Below, one piece after another: positions 26,776-34,912 of a DNA stretch of 64,000 bases. Made by a program: the position numbers and the translations under genes. Positions within the stretch are counted from its first letter, which is position 1, and each line of letters begins with the position of its first letter. The notes beneath the pieces are model-generated. The model did no database searches. It saw only the letters and a list, made by a program, of their open reading frames with translations, and was not told where the DNA came from. This DNA is from Methylobacterium terrae (GTDB lineage Bacteria; Pseudomonadota; Alphaproteobacteria; Rhizobiales; Beijerinckiaceae). The stretch spans positions 5,770,001 through 5,834,000 of the forward strand of contig NZ_CP029553.1 of assembly GCF_003173755.1 (NCBI RefSeq), given 5' to 3'.

Positions 26776-27585
26776 TCAGTATCCCCGCGCCGCGATCAGC
26801 TTGCGCTGCCATGTCGGCTTCCAGCCAGGCATCTGGCTCGGGTGCGGGCCGTGCTTCTCCCGCTTGAGTTGCCGGATGGCCTCCTGGTCCCGCTCGGTCA
26901 CCATCCGGCAAATCTCGTCCAGCTCCTCCCCAATGAACCGAAGCACCCGGCCGCTGGAGCGGGGATAGACGTGCAGCTCGGCCGGCGCCGTGGTCCCATC
27001 CGGGAGCGGCATTTCCCACCGCCAATGCGACCCAGACGCCAACCGATGCAGGGCCTTGGCGGTCTGGACGATGCGGAACTCCGGCACACGGTGGGCCTCA
27101 CGGTCATCCTCGATGCACGCGGCCATCCCGAGGTGAACCGCGAGCAACCGGGCGGGCGGCACCTCGGCAGCGTGAAGCCGCATGAAGGCCACCCTCGCCC
27201 GGTACTTCGGGGATCGGCCCTTGATGTCGCTCGCCCGGGGCGCCGCTCCGCCGCCACCCGAGCCCCAGAGGAGACCATCGAGGCACTGAAGGACATGGGC
27301 GATGTTCGGGTCAGTTTTTTGCCTCTCCCTTATCCACGCCAGGGCGACCTTCACGTAGGGGCGGAGGTCAGTGGCCTTGACCGGCGGGGCGAACGGGGAC
27401 CCGTGCCGGGCCCTCCGCTCGTTATGGTACTTGCAGAGGGCGGCCCCGAGCCCCACCCCGGCGGCCCGCATGGTTGGCCGGCCGCAGCCTAGGACGGTGC
27501 AGCGTTGATGGTGGTCCTCTGCCGGGGAGGAGATGCGGGCATCGAGGCGTGCTCGCTCTTTGCGGAGGCCGGACGGATTGGCCAT
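26776..27585 (-). CDS. Zinc-finger-containing protein of the polymerase operon, unknown
   Basis: 269 residues from ATG 27585, which shares a base with the stop of the upstream gene. An N-terminal Cys/His cluster (RCTVLGCGRPT then LCKYHNERRARHG) looks like a C2CH zinc site or HNH-like knuckle. The rest is helical and basic, ending KPTWQRKLIAARGY. Its TGA (26776-26778) is followed in the same frame by the polymerase-like gene without further stops to 25,363. No family is recognised; primase or template-binding roles would suit the context but are guesses. Confidence 0.6.
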   Translation of the reverse strand: MANPSGLRKERARLDARISSPAEDHHQRCTVLGCGRPTMRAAGVGLGAALCKYHNERRARHGSPFAPPVKATDLRPYVKVALAWIRERQKTDPNIAHVLQCLDGLLWGSGGGGAAPRASDIKGRSPKYRARVAFMRLHAAEVPPARLLAVHLGMAACIEDDREAHRVPEFRIVQTAKALHRLASGSHWRWEMPLPDGTTAPAELHVYPRSSGRVLRFIGEELDEICRMVTERDQEAIRQLKREKHGPHPSQMPGWKPTWQRKLIAARGY

Positions 27586-28214
27586 CAGTAGCTAAGGCTT
27601 GCCCCGTAAGGATCAAGGTGCAGCTCATCGTGCAGTATGAAGAGCGCCCAGAGATTGCGCTCGTAGGCTTCGACATCGGCGCCAGCTTTGCGGGCGTTCT
27701 CTGTCGCATGGGCGACCGCGACCTCCCTAGCTTCTTTGATAGCCTTGCCGCCACCTGTCAGGCTCAAGCCCTCGGCTCGAAGGTCCCGGCGGTTGTCGGC
27801 GTTCATCACGCATTTAGCTCGAAGGCCGGCCCCAGTAACAAGTCGCTGGACGGTCTGATTATCTTCTGCGTTGCCCGCGAAGGTGATTCGGAAATGCGAC
27901 TTCTCGTTCGGGCCGCCGTTACCGTTTGTGGCACCGCTATTTCCGTGCCGGGTTAGCTCGAAGAGGATGGCGCCAGAGCACACCCCGAGCATCCAAGCAG
28001 TTTTGGTTGGTGGTTTGCCGGGACGGGCCTTTGAGGTGCCTACCGCAATGGTGAGCACATCGCCCGCAAGACCCTCCTCGTTGGAGTCGAAGTCCTGTTC
28101 GGTGAAGCTGGGGGAACCAGCCCAGGCAGGCGCAACAGACAGCGCGTCCCGGTAATCGAGCTTCAGGCGCTCCGGCGTGATGAGCGGGGAAGAGGCGAAT
28201 TCGTTGTCAGACAT
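27585..28214 (-). CDS. Unknown protein of the polymerase operon
   Basis: 209 residues from ATG 28214 (MSDNEFASSPLI). A mixed alpha/beta N-terminal half (GLAGDVLTIAVGTSKARPG, FRITFAGNAEDNQTVQRLVTGAG) precedes a charged helical C-terminus (AIKEAREVAVAHATENARKAGADVEAYERNLWALF). It lies between the T7-like RNA polymerase homologue and the zinc-finger gene and is overlapped by the latter (TGATG). A single-strand-binding role is conceivable by position only. No family is recognised. Confidence 0.55.
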   Translation of the reverse strand: MSDNEFASSPLITPERLKLDYRDALSVAPAWAGSPSFTEQDFDSNEEGLAGDVLTIAVGTSKARPGKPPTKTAWMLGVCSGAILFELTRHGNSGATNGNGGPNEKSHFRITFAGNAEDNQTVQRLVTGAGLRAKCVMNADNRRDLRAEGLSLTGGGKAIKEAREVAVAHATENARKAGADVEAYERNLWALFILHDELHLDPYGASLSY

Positions 28215-29140
28215 AGGCGCATTTCTCGTGAAAGGAGGGAGGTTTGCTCGCCGCACCACGGGAAGATGCACGAGGGTGCATCCTCATGAGGTCAGCGAAT
28301 GCCGGGGGGGTGCTCCAGGCCCCGAGGTTGCCTCAACGGGCAAGCGTCATCGCCGGAGGGGCGCATAACTCGTACAGTCTGTTGCGTCTTCCTCGTCGGC
28401 AGCGGGGACGGGGCAATTCCTGCTCTCTCCTCTCGGCCTGATGGTTGTGCGATCGGTCCACCATGGGAGGCAGTTTTGGTAGTTGCTCTTGCCGATCCGG
28501 TAATTCCTGAAAGCCGCTCAGCCTCCCTCAACAAATCCTGCCGCTCTGCCTCGACACCCACTTTGTCTGCCTCTTCCAGGATGCTCATCGCTTGCCCTGC
28601 GCTAGCAGCATGCGTGACTAAGTGTTCAGGCTTCAGGCCTGTCAAAGCAATGCCACTCGCTTGCGCAGCCTGAATAGCCGCCAAAACTTTCTCTTGATGA
28701 TGGCTGGATCGACGCTGCCAACGCGGGTGAGACTCTGTCGAAATCGGAAGGCGGGACTCAAATCGGTCAACAGCATCCAAGTAAGCCACCCACTCGAAGA
28801 CTGCTGCTAGGGCCTGCCAAGGCTTGCTTGCGTCCATCCACGTACGATTTTCAAAGGGGGCCGCTGCAATCTGCCGGAACAATTCCTCCCGCTCGAAGGC
28901 CCAGGTGCATGCGGAGGCGCCACCATCACCTAAGAAACCGAAGCTAGACGAGAGGTGACGCGCAAGACATTGCTGGCCCTCGTTGCCACCCCCGCCGGTT
29001 TCTGCGTGAGGCTTTGTCACGGTCCGAGCGTCAGCAAACTCCAAGAGGGCACGCGCGAGGTCCGATCCGTGCGGCTGTAGATGGCGAGGGATCGACGTGA
29101 ATTCAGATGACCTGCTCCCCGCTTTCCCGCCACGCGTAGG

Positions 29141-30025
29141 TTAGGTCTGTTCCTGTTCTGCCCCTTGCGGGGCGGGTGAGCAACAGGCTGGGGGCATGGA
29201 GCCCCCACGCGGCGCAGTGCCCCCAGTCTGTTGCATCGCGAGGGCACTGGCCTTGGCGGCGAACTCCATCGGGGTCAGCCCGGCGAGGCTCGTGTGTGGT
29301 CGGGCGGTATTGTAGTCGATCCGCCAAGCATCAATGATGCGACGCGCCTCGAACAACGTGCCGAAGACATGTTCGTTCAGGCATTCGTCGCGCAATCGCC
29401 CATTGAACGACTCCACGAAGGCGTTCTGCATCGGCTTGCCCGGCGCGATGTAGTGCCATTCAACGCCTCGTTCCTGAGCCCAGCGCAGGACAGCGGTCGA
29501 GGTGAGTTCGGTGCCGTTGTCGCTCACCACCATGGCAGGCAAACGACGCTCGGCAACGAGCCGGTCCAACTCGCGCACGACGCGCAGGCCCGAGAGCGAG
29601 GTGTCCACCACCGTCGCCAGCGCCTCGCGGGTGTGGTCGTCGACGACGTTCAGGACGCGGAAGCGCCGCCCGTCGGCGAGCGCGTCGCTGACGAAGTCCA
29701 ATGACCAGCGCTGGTTGGCCTCCTGTGGGATCACCATCGGTGCTCTGGTCCCAAGTGCTCGCTTGCGTCCGCCGCGACGGCGCACGGTGAGCTTCTCCTC
29801 TCGATAGAGCCGGTAGACCTTCTTCAGGTTCACGCACGCCCCCTCCCGTTTGAGCAACATCGCCAGCCGCCGGTAGCCGAACCGGCGGCGCTCGCCCGCA
29901 TGGTGGCGCAGCCGAGCTCGTAGCGCGTCATCGGTGCCGGGCCTGCGCTCATATTGGAAAGCCGAGCGGTCTACCCCGAGAAGCCCGCACGCACGCCGTT
30001 CCGAGAAGCCGTGATGTTTGATCAC
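29141..30025 (-). CDS. IS3-family transposase OrfB (DDE integrase domain)
   Basis: 295 codons visible from its first possible start; the true product is the OrfAB fusion made by -1 frameshifting near 30,065, which extends it upstream through [17 protein letters not shown]_21-type start ([22 protein letters not shown]), then the rve core: WSLDFVSD (first Asp), [11 protein letters not shown] (second Asp), and [15 protein letters not shown] (Glu). All catalytic residues are present, so the IS may still be active. Confidence 0.9.
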   Translation of the reverse strand: MIKHHGFSERRACGLLGVDRSAFQYERRPGTDDALRARLRHHAGERRRFGYRRLAMLLKREGACVNLKKVYRLYREEKLTVRRRGGRKRALGTRAPMVIPQEANQRWSLDFVSDALADGRRFRVLNVVDDHTREALATVVDTSLSGLRVVRELDRLVAERRLPAMVVSDNGTELTSTAVLRWAQERGVEWHYIAPGKPMQNAFVESFNGRLRDECLNEHVFGTLFEARRIIDAWRIDYNTARPHTSLAGLTPMEFAAKASALAMQQTGGTAPRGGSMPPACCSPAPQGAEQEQT

Positions 30026-30060
30026 GGCTTCGACAGCAGCAAACCGTGCGGCGGGCGTGG

Positions 30061-30324
30061 TCAGTTTTTTGCCAGCAAATCCTTCAGGGCCGCGTTGTCG
30101 AGCACGGCCTCGGCCAGCAGCTTCTTCAGCCGCCGGTTCTCATCCTCCAGGGTGCGCAGTCGCGCTGCCTCGGACACCTTCAGACCGCCGTACTTGGCTT
30201 TCCAGTTGTACAGTGTCGCATCGCTGATCCCGTGCTTCCGGCACAGATCGGCGGTCTTCACGCCCGCGTCATGCTCGCGGAGCACCGCGATGATTTGCTC
30301 CTCGCAAAACCGGCTCTTGCGCAT
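30061..30324 (-). CDS. IS3-family OrfA (helix-turn-helix and leucine zipper)
   Basis: 87 residues from ATG 30324. HTH_Tnp_1: [17 protein letters not shown] and [24 protein letters not shown], then a coiled coil ([32 protein letters not shown]). The end carries A-AAA-AAC (30070-30064) just before its TGA, the slip sequence that yields OrfAB. It binds the IS ends and dimerises through the zipper. Confidence 0.88.
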   Translation of the reverse strand: MRKSRFCEEQIIAVLREHDAGVKTADLCRKHGISDATLYNWKAKYGGLKVSEAARLRTLEDENRRLKKLLAEAVLDNAALKDLLAKN

Positions 30325-31064
30325 GGTCCATCTCCATCCCGATGGACCCAACTTACGGATGGCAGGAAATCAGGGGAGCAGGTCACAGACCACACATTCA
30401 ATGCATGGGGAAAATAGAAGCGATCGAACCCCGCGTACTCATATGCAGCGGCAAGAACCTCGCAGCGCTGCCATTGCTCATAACGTTCGGGGCTATCTAT
30501 CGGAGGCTCCTGGTCTGCTAGGTCCTCTTGCGGCAGCCCAGGCATCTCTAGTCCAAAGCGCTTTGCCTCTGATACAACCGCCAAGACACGCTGATTGATG
30601 CGCCAGGGGACCGCCTGGAAGGAATTAAGTGCAGCCGCAACAATGTCTGATCTTCCCCCAAATCTAGGGCCAAGTGGCGGGCAACGCGGATAAAACGGGT
30701 CAAGAGTCCAGTAGCCGCCATCCTCTTCGGCTGTCCACGCCCTCGGCGGAATGACAGTGGGTCGATAGAAACGCACTGAATGTCCATGCTTTGCGCGAGC
30801 AAGACCGCGGCGGAACACCTCCCCGACACTGCTTTGGCTTATAGGTGTGCCCCTCATTGCTGTAGGGGATAATTCGAACAAGGGGCGCATTCTCTGTTCT
30901 AAGCTAACTTGCCGGTCCCAAAGGGGATGAGCCCGCCCAACCAAATGGGCTTCTGAGCGATAGCCAGCAATGTCTGAGTGCATCAATCCAGGCTCCATGA
31001 TCGTGACTGTTGAAATGCATCCGCGCTTTTTGGCTTCATCGGGCGGCCACGAGCCACGGGACAA

Positions 31065-31818
31065 TAGCAGTCCGCTCGCCCATGCGAGTTTCCCCCACCG
31101 TCAGAGGGTCCGATAGATTTGGAAGCGCAGGCAAAGGCGGGTCGCGCCATTTCGCGACAGCCCATATCCCACGTTCAGCCGGGCGCCGCAAGCATTTTTT
31201 ACAGTGAAACAGCCTGCACCCGGAATTTTCTTCGGGCTCCAGGGCCGTTCCTTCGTATATGCGGGCCCTCACGTGGCTAGGTGCCGGCCTAGAACGGATC
31301 GTATGTTGGGGCTGTATGGGGTCCTATGTGTGCCAGGTGTTGAGGGGGGGGTAGTTGGTGCCCTGAGTTCCTCGGGCTCACCTGGGTATCAACATGGGAG
31401 CCAAGTCGGGAGGGTTCCCATGACCTCCTCGGAGTTGTCAGGGTGGGTATCTCATGGGTTGGTGGGAAGCCCCGGTGGCTGCCATGTTGGCCCTCGTGGT
31501 TGCCCCATGGTGCCTCCCATGGTGCCCTTGGTGGCTCCCGAGTGTCAGCCCGTGACCTATCCCTGTCCCATGCTGGCCCTGCCCTCCCTTGGGTGGTGGT
31601 GGCGTTGGTAGCTAAGTGTTGGGGCTTACGGGGTAGTGGTCACGGGGCCACCCTGAGATGCCTCCGGCACGATGTCATGGGGGTTGGTAGGGTGGTTGCC
31701 GGCGGGTGCCCATTGCCGTCCCCATTCCCTCGCCACCTAGCCTGGTGCCATGTTGGTGGCGGGGTGGGCCTCAGGGGGTGGTGCGGTGGCCGGTGGGTAC
31801 TCCCGGGATTCATGCCGG
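31065..31818. other. 750 bp, mostly G/T-rich, no convincing gene
   Basis: From about 31,280 to 31,800 the + strand is strikingly rich in G and T with many GGTGG, TGGGG and CCATGG words and little coding pattern. The 31,065-31,270 part may hold the decayed N-terminal codons of the RNA polymerase homologue in another frame (a minus frame with HCKKC). A replication origin or long leader is possible but not shown. Confidence 0.35.
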
Positions 31819-31959
31819 ATGCCGGCTCTCTGGCCGCCGTGGGATGGACCCAACCGTCGCGCCGAGTTCATCCGCGATGCCGTCCTTGCAGAGCTGGAGC
31901 GCCGCGAGGCTGCCCGCTCGAAGCCCGACCCGCTGCCGCACCCAAAGCCCGACGCCTAG
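31819..31959 (+). CDS. 46-residue RHH-like C-terminal protein
   Basis: ATG 31819. The core RRAEFIRDAVLAELERREAARS looks like the second helix of CopG-type proteins; the first strand and helix are not recognisable (MPALWPPWDGPN). A diverged copy lies at 33,987-34,088. It may be a truncated regulator rather than a full gene. Confidence 0.4.
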   Translation: MPALWPPWDGPNRRAEFIRDAVLAELERREAARSKPDPLPHPKPDA

Positions 31960-32047
31960 CCTACCGCCCGCCATCTCGGCTGCACCACGCCGAACGCTCG
32001 AAGCCCACGCGAGTTAGCCGCCTGGGTGCCCAGCGCAGAGGATGGCC

Positions 32048-32341
32048 ATGGCCCGCTACTACTTCGACGTTCACGATGGGCAGGGCCTCGACCGGGACGA
32101 CGTGGGCTCAGAGTGTCGCGACCGGGATGCCATCAGGAACGAGGCGATGGTGGTGCTCCCCTCAATCGCTCGCGATGCCATCCCGAAGGACGGCGACCGG
32201 CAGGCCTTCACGGTGCTTGTCCGCAACGAGAGCAATCTGACCGTCTATACGGCGACGCTGAGCTTTGCGGGCCTCTGGGTGGGCGAGGAGACCCCGCCTA
32301 GGGCAGAAGATCCGAACCCTGCACACCAACCGCAGGCATAG
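32048..32341 (+). CDS. DUF6894 protein
   Basis: 97 residues from ATG 32048, with AGAGG about 8 nt upstream; ATG 32042 is a close alternative. Family pattern: ARYYFDVHDGQGLDRDDVGSECRDRDAIRNEA, then IARDAIPKDGDRQAFTVLVRNE and TATLSF. DUF6894 proteins are small, abundant in Rhizobiales (often many paralogues per genome) and of unknown role. Followed by the first copy of a 3' repeat (32,343-32,460). Confidence 0.7.
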   Translation: MARYYFDVHDGQGLDRDDVGSECRDRDAIRNEAMVVLPSIARDAIPKDGDRQAFTVLVRNESNLTVYTATLSFAGLWVGEETPPRAEDPNPAHQPQA

Positions 32342-32342
32342 C

Positions 32343-32460
32343 CGGAACCGGCGCCGCTAGACCGACGTTGCCGGACCAGCAGACGATTCCCCTAATCGCC
32401 TAGCAGGACAGCTCGCCTGCCTGAGGTCCTATCCCTCTCGGCGGGCGTTCTGCTGTCTGA
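32343..32460 (+). repeat. Repeat X, copy 1
   Basis: Begins CCGGAACCGGCG and ends GGCGTTCTGCTGTCTG. Includes the hairpin CGCCTGCC (32414-32421) / GGCGGGCG (32440-32447). Same block as 32,828-32,946. Confidence 0.7.
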
Positions 32461-32545
32461 GTGGGCAGCTACCCCGAAGCTCAATCAAGTCGAACTTCCC
32501 GATGTCGGCCGCGTTGGTCCTCCAGAATTCTCAACGGAGACCACT

Positions 32546-32818
32546 ATGCGCTCGATGCTCTTAGGCCTCACCGCGGTTCTAGCCCTTAGCGGCGCGGCTT
32601 CTGCCCAGACGACCGTTAGTCCCACCGCCCCGACAACTCCCGTTGCCCCGGGCGTGACCGGAACCGTCGCACCCTCGCCGGGCAATACCGGCTCCGATCC
32701 CAACGTGACGATCGCGCCGGGTGCCACGGGCGCCTCTACGGTGCAGACCAACTCGGCTACGGGCGGCAACGCCAGCCAGCCGGAGCGTGCCGTGCCGCAA
32801 GGCGGCGGCGGCAAGTAG
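32546..32818 (+). CDS. Small exported Thr/Pro/Gly-rich protein
   Basis: 90 residues from ATG 32546, with GGAG upstream. Signal peptide (MRSMLLGLTAVLALSGAASAQ), then low-complexity Thr/Pro/Val/Gly (VSPTAPTTPVAPGVTGTVAPS) and a tail QPERAVPQGGGGK. No fold is expected and the role is unknown. Repeat X copy 2 follows its stop at once, just as copy 1 follows the DUF6894 gene. Confidence 0.6.
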   Translation: MRSMLLGLTAVLALSGAASAQTTVSPTAPTTPVAPGVTGTVAPSPGNTGSDPNVTIAPGATGASTVQTNSATGGNASQPERAVPQGGGGK

Positions 32819-32827
32819 GTCCAGGGA

Positions 32828-32946
32828 CCGGAACCGGCGACCCTAAACCTACGTTGCCAAAGCAGTAGCCGGTTCCCCCAGCCGCTCGATATGACAGCCC
32901 GCCCGCCTGAGGTCCTATCCCTCTCGGCGGGCGTTCTGCTGTCTGG
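32828..32946 (+). repeat. Repeat X, copy 2
   Basis: CCGGAACCGGCG to TTCTGCTGTCTG. Perfect 8-bp inverted repeat CGCCCGCC (32900-32907) / GGCGGGCG (32926-32933) around an 18-nt loop that is conserved in copy 1. Confidence 0.75.
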
Positions 32947-33202
32947 GGAGGGACGCTCCCCGGGCCGCCCCGGAACCGACCCAGCGGTAGAGCATTGCTC
33001 CGGCTGTGACAGCCGCCTCACGGCCTCTCGGCTGGCGTCACACGCGGGCCGGGCCTCGGATCTCTGAGGGGGCAACCCGGCCCGCTTCCTGCAAACCTTA
33101 ACTAGGTCGCCCCAGCTTCACAGCTCGCCAACCATGAGGTAGCGTGGCCGAGAACCTTGAGCCGCCCCGACGCTTATCTTCTTCGGGAGAGGGCGGGCGC
33201 AG

Positions 33203-33508
33203 ATGTTCTTCGTCTCTATGGCAGCACTCGGGGCGGGATTGGCGGCAGGGGCGTGGCTGATCGGTGAGAGCCTGTCCGCGATAGCCTCTGGGGTGGCGCT
33301 TACTGGTAGTGTTGGCGGGCTTTGCGCTCGCTCGTTGCTGTCGATCGTGACAAGGGATGCCCAGATGCTTGAGGATGGTGGCGGCACTGAAGAACCATCA
33401 TCTTACCGGCCTTTCTGTTTGGCTCGGCCCGTGCTACCGCCCTTGGGTCGCTTCGAGTATCGGCCCCGCGATCTTACGCGACAGGCAGGCCGGGCCGGCG
33501 CAGTCTGA
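33203..33508 (+). CDS. Possible small two-helix membrane protein
   Basis: 101 codons from ATG 33203 (ATG 33218 also possible). Residues 5-55 contain two hydrophobic stretches (SMAALGAGLAAGAWLIG and SAIASGVALTGSVGGLCA) before a polar tail. The tail runs into repeat Y, so the end of the frame may be accidental. Moderate support only. Confidence 0.35.
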   Translation: MFFVSMAALGAGLAAGAWLIGESLSAIASGVALTGSVGGLCARSLLSIVTRDAQMLEDGGGTEEPSSYRPFCLARPVLPPLGRFEYRPRDLTRQAGRAGAV

Positions 33509-33539
33509 ACAGCTTCCCGTTGTGCCCTGGCCTGCCGCT
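33445..33539 (+). repeat. Repeat Y, copy 1
   Basis: About 95 bp from GGGTCGCTTCGAG to CCTGCCGCT, containing AGGCAGGCCGGGCCGGCGCA and AGTCTGAACAGCTTCCCGTT, shared exactly with copy 2 at 34,274-34,368. Confidence 0.75.
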
Positions 33540-33986
33540 GGGTGCCCGGCCCCTAGGTGGGCATCTCAGGCGGGCGTTCTGCTGCATCAGGCTCCCATTC
33601 CGAAGTTAGCGTGAGCCTCACACGGAGCACAAGCTTTCCCTCACCATCTCGCACCGTGGTGGATGCTCTCTCGGGGAGGAGCCAGGCGGCCCTCGGGGAA
33701 AGGTGCTTCAGGAACTCATACAGCTACAGCGGAGTCTTCCGAATCAGTGAGGGGGTTGGCGCTAAGGGCCCATACGCCCCACCCATGTTCCCTGGGTTCT
33801 GAGGCTTCTCACCGCGCCCAGGCCGCCTCTGCTTCAATCCATCCTAGCGACGACCCAGCTCACCCGGAGGGCGGACCAGCGGCCACCCCGAGGCTTCATG
33901 CCGCCACCCGTGCCGGGGCCCTCTTCACCGCCGTGGTGGTCCAAGACCCAATCCCCCCGTGGCGTCGGGTGGTCCATCTCCATTGA

Positions 33987-34088
33987 GGCGCCGAGTTCAT
34001 CCGCCATGCCGTCCTCGCCGCGCTGAAGCGCCGCGACGCTGCCCGCCCGAAGCCTAACCCAGCGCAGAGCCCGACGCCCAACGCCTAG
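33987..34088 (+). pseudogene. Second RHH-like C-terminal fragment
   Basis: GAEFIRHAVLAALKRRDAARPK to TAG 34086-34088, clearly a copy of RAEFIRDAVLAELERREAARSK at 31,854-31,959. No start in frame nearby. Confidence 0.5.
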
Positions 34089-34180
34089 GACCAATTATCT
34101 CGTGCTCTTCGTGCGATACCGCCGGGGAACATACCTTTGGGGCCGACGTTACTAGCCATCAGCTGTTCATCTAGGAAGCT

Positions 34181-34232
34181 CGCCCGCCAAGGTCCTATCC
34201 CTCCGGCGGGCGTTCTGCTGTCTGGAGGGTGC
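34181..34232 (+). repeat. Repeat X, copy 3 (partial)
   Basis: CGCCCGCC (34181-34188) / GGCGGGCG (34205-34212) hairpin with GGTCCTATCCCT in the loop, then TTCTGCTGTCTGG. Only the 3' half of repeat X is well kept. Confidence 0.7.
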
Positions 34233-34273
34233 CAGCCCGGTTCTCCCTGGCACGCGCCATGATATTGGCCCCC

Positions 34274-34368
34274 GGGTCGCTTTGAGCATCGCCCCCGCGA
34301 CCTCGTACGATAGGCAGGCCGGGCCGGCGCAGTCTGAACAGCTTCCCGTTGTGCCCCGGCCTGTCGCT
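34274..34368 (+). repeat. Repeat Y, copy 2
   Basis: Diverged outer parts and an identical core with 33,445-33,539. It follows repeat X copy 3 by about 40 bp. Confidence 0.75.
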
Positions 34369-34389
34369 CTGAGTATTCCGGGTGCCGCC

Positions 34390-34641
34390 TCAGTGCAGCC
34401 CAGCGCCCAGACACCTGCCCGCGATATCCGCCATCGAGAGGGCGAAGCTCGCCTTCCCGTCTTCGGCTTCGATTATGAGCACACCCTTGAGCCAAGCGTC
34501 GCAACGATTAGGAAAGCTGAGGAGTGCCCTTCCTATGTGCCAAGCCTGGGCGAGCGCAGCGTTCTCGTTGGCAAGCTCAATACCTATGCCGCTCTCAACG
34601 CAGCGGTCGTTGACTATCAGGCTGAAGCGGTAACGAGGCAT
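34390..34641 (-). CDS. DUF6894-like small protein
   Basis: 83 residues from ATG 34641. Pattern MPRYRFSLIVNDRCVESGIGIEL, then LAQAWHIGRALLSF and WLKGVLIIEAEDGKASFALSM resembles the beta-rich start and end of DUF6894 proteins, though the acidic DDxG part is weak. It runs opposite to the other DUF6894 gene at 32,048. Unknown role. Confidence 0.5.
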   Translation of the reverse strand: MPRYRFSLIVNDRCVESGIGIELANENAALAQAWHIGRALLSFPNRCDAWLKGVLIIEAEDGKASFALSMADIAGRCLGAGLH

Positions 34642-34912
34642 TGCGTTCCGAGCGGTATCCCAGTGCCAAAGGTGAAGGTCGTCTCAAGGGTACCATACCG
34701 GAAATCGGCAGGAGCGCTAGGAACCGTCTCGGCTTTCATCAGCGTCAGCCCCGCCAACGGCTGCCAAGAATACCTCAACTAGCACTGTGTCAAATCAGAT
34801 TGCGTGCAAGGCAATGGCGTGCGAAGAGGTGCCGCTGCGCTGCTTTCCCCTGTCAGTGCGGCCGGTGGGCTGAGCTTTCCCCCGAACAAGCTCGGCCCAC
34901 CACTTGCTGCCC

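Larger units (their letters stand above)
29108..30385 (-). mobile_element. IS3-family insertion sequence (IS407-like), 1278 bp
   Basis: Inverted ends TGACCTGCTCCCC at 29108 and (reverse) 30385, with further imperfect matching inward. Target duplication CAGA (29104-29107 and 30386-30389), 4 bp as in the IS407 group. It contains orfA, orfB and a -1 slip site. Confidence 0.9.
28292..31064 (-). pseudogene. T7-like single-subunit RNA polymerase homologue, inactive and split by an IS
   Basis: Joining 31064-30386 to 29107-28292 across the IS and one CAGA copy restores one frame of about 498 codons. It matches phage T7 RNA polymerase in order: VIPPRAWTAEEDGGYWT (T7 VVPPRPWT..GGGYW), ALNSFQAVPWRINQRVLAVV (NTAWKINKKVLAV), RFYFPHALN (WFPYNMD), PHGSDLARALLEFADA (PQGNDMTKGLLTLAKG), WMDASKPWQALAAVFEW and FESRLPI (NCSLPLAFDGSC). 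The DWRGR motif is NVWSE here, and after LPI the DGSC metal Asp and all later palm/fingers motifs are missing. So it was already catalytically dead, or a pseudoenzyme, before the IS hit. Confidence 0.7.

Noticed and set aside
31443..32240. 265-codon + frame over the G/T-rich tract
   Set aside because: Composition-driven open frame that overlaps the DUF6894 gene in another phase; no family-like sequence.
32981..33020. tRNA-His-like segment (AGCGGTAGAGC followed by a GTG anticodon-like loop)
   Set aside because: The anticodon stem pairs poorly, there is no T arm (no TTCRA) and no matching acceptor stem, so I do not call a tRNA or fragment.
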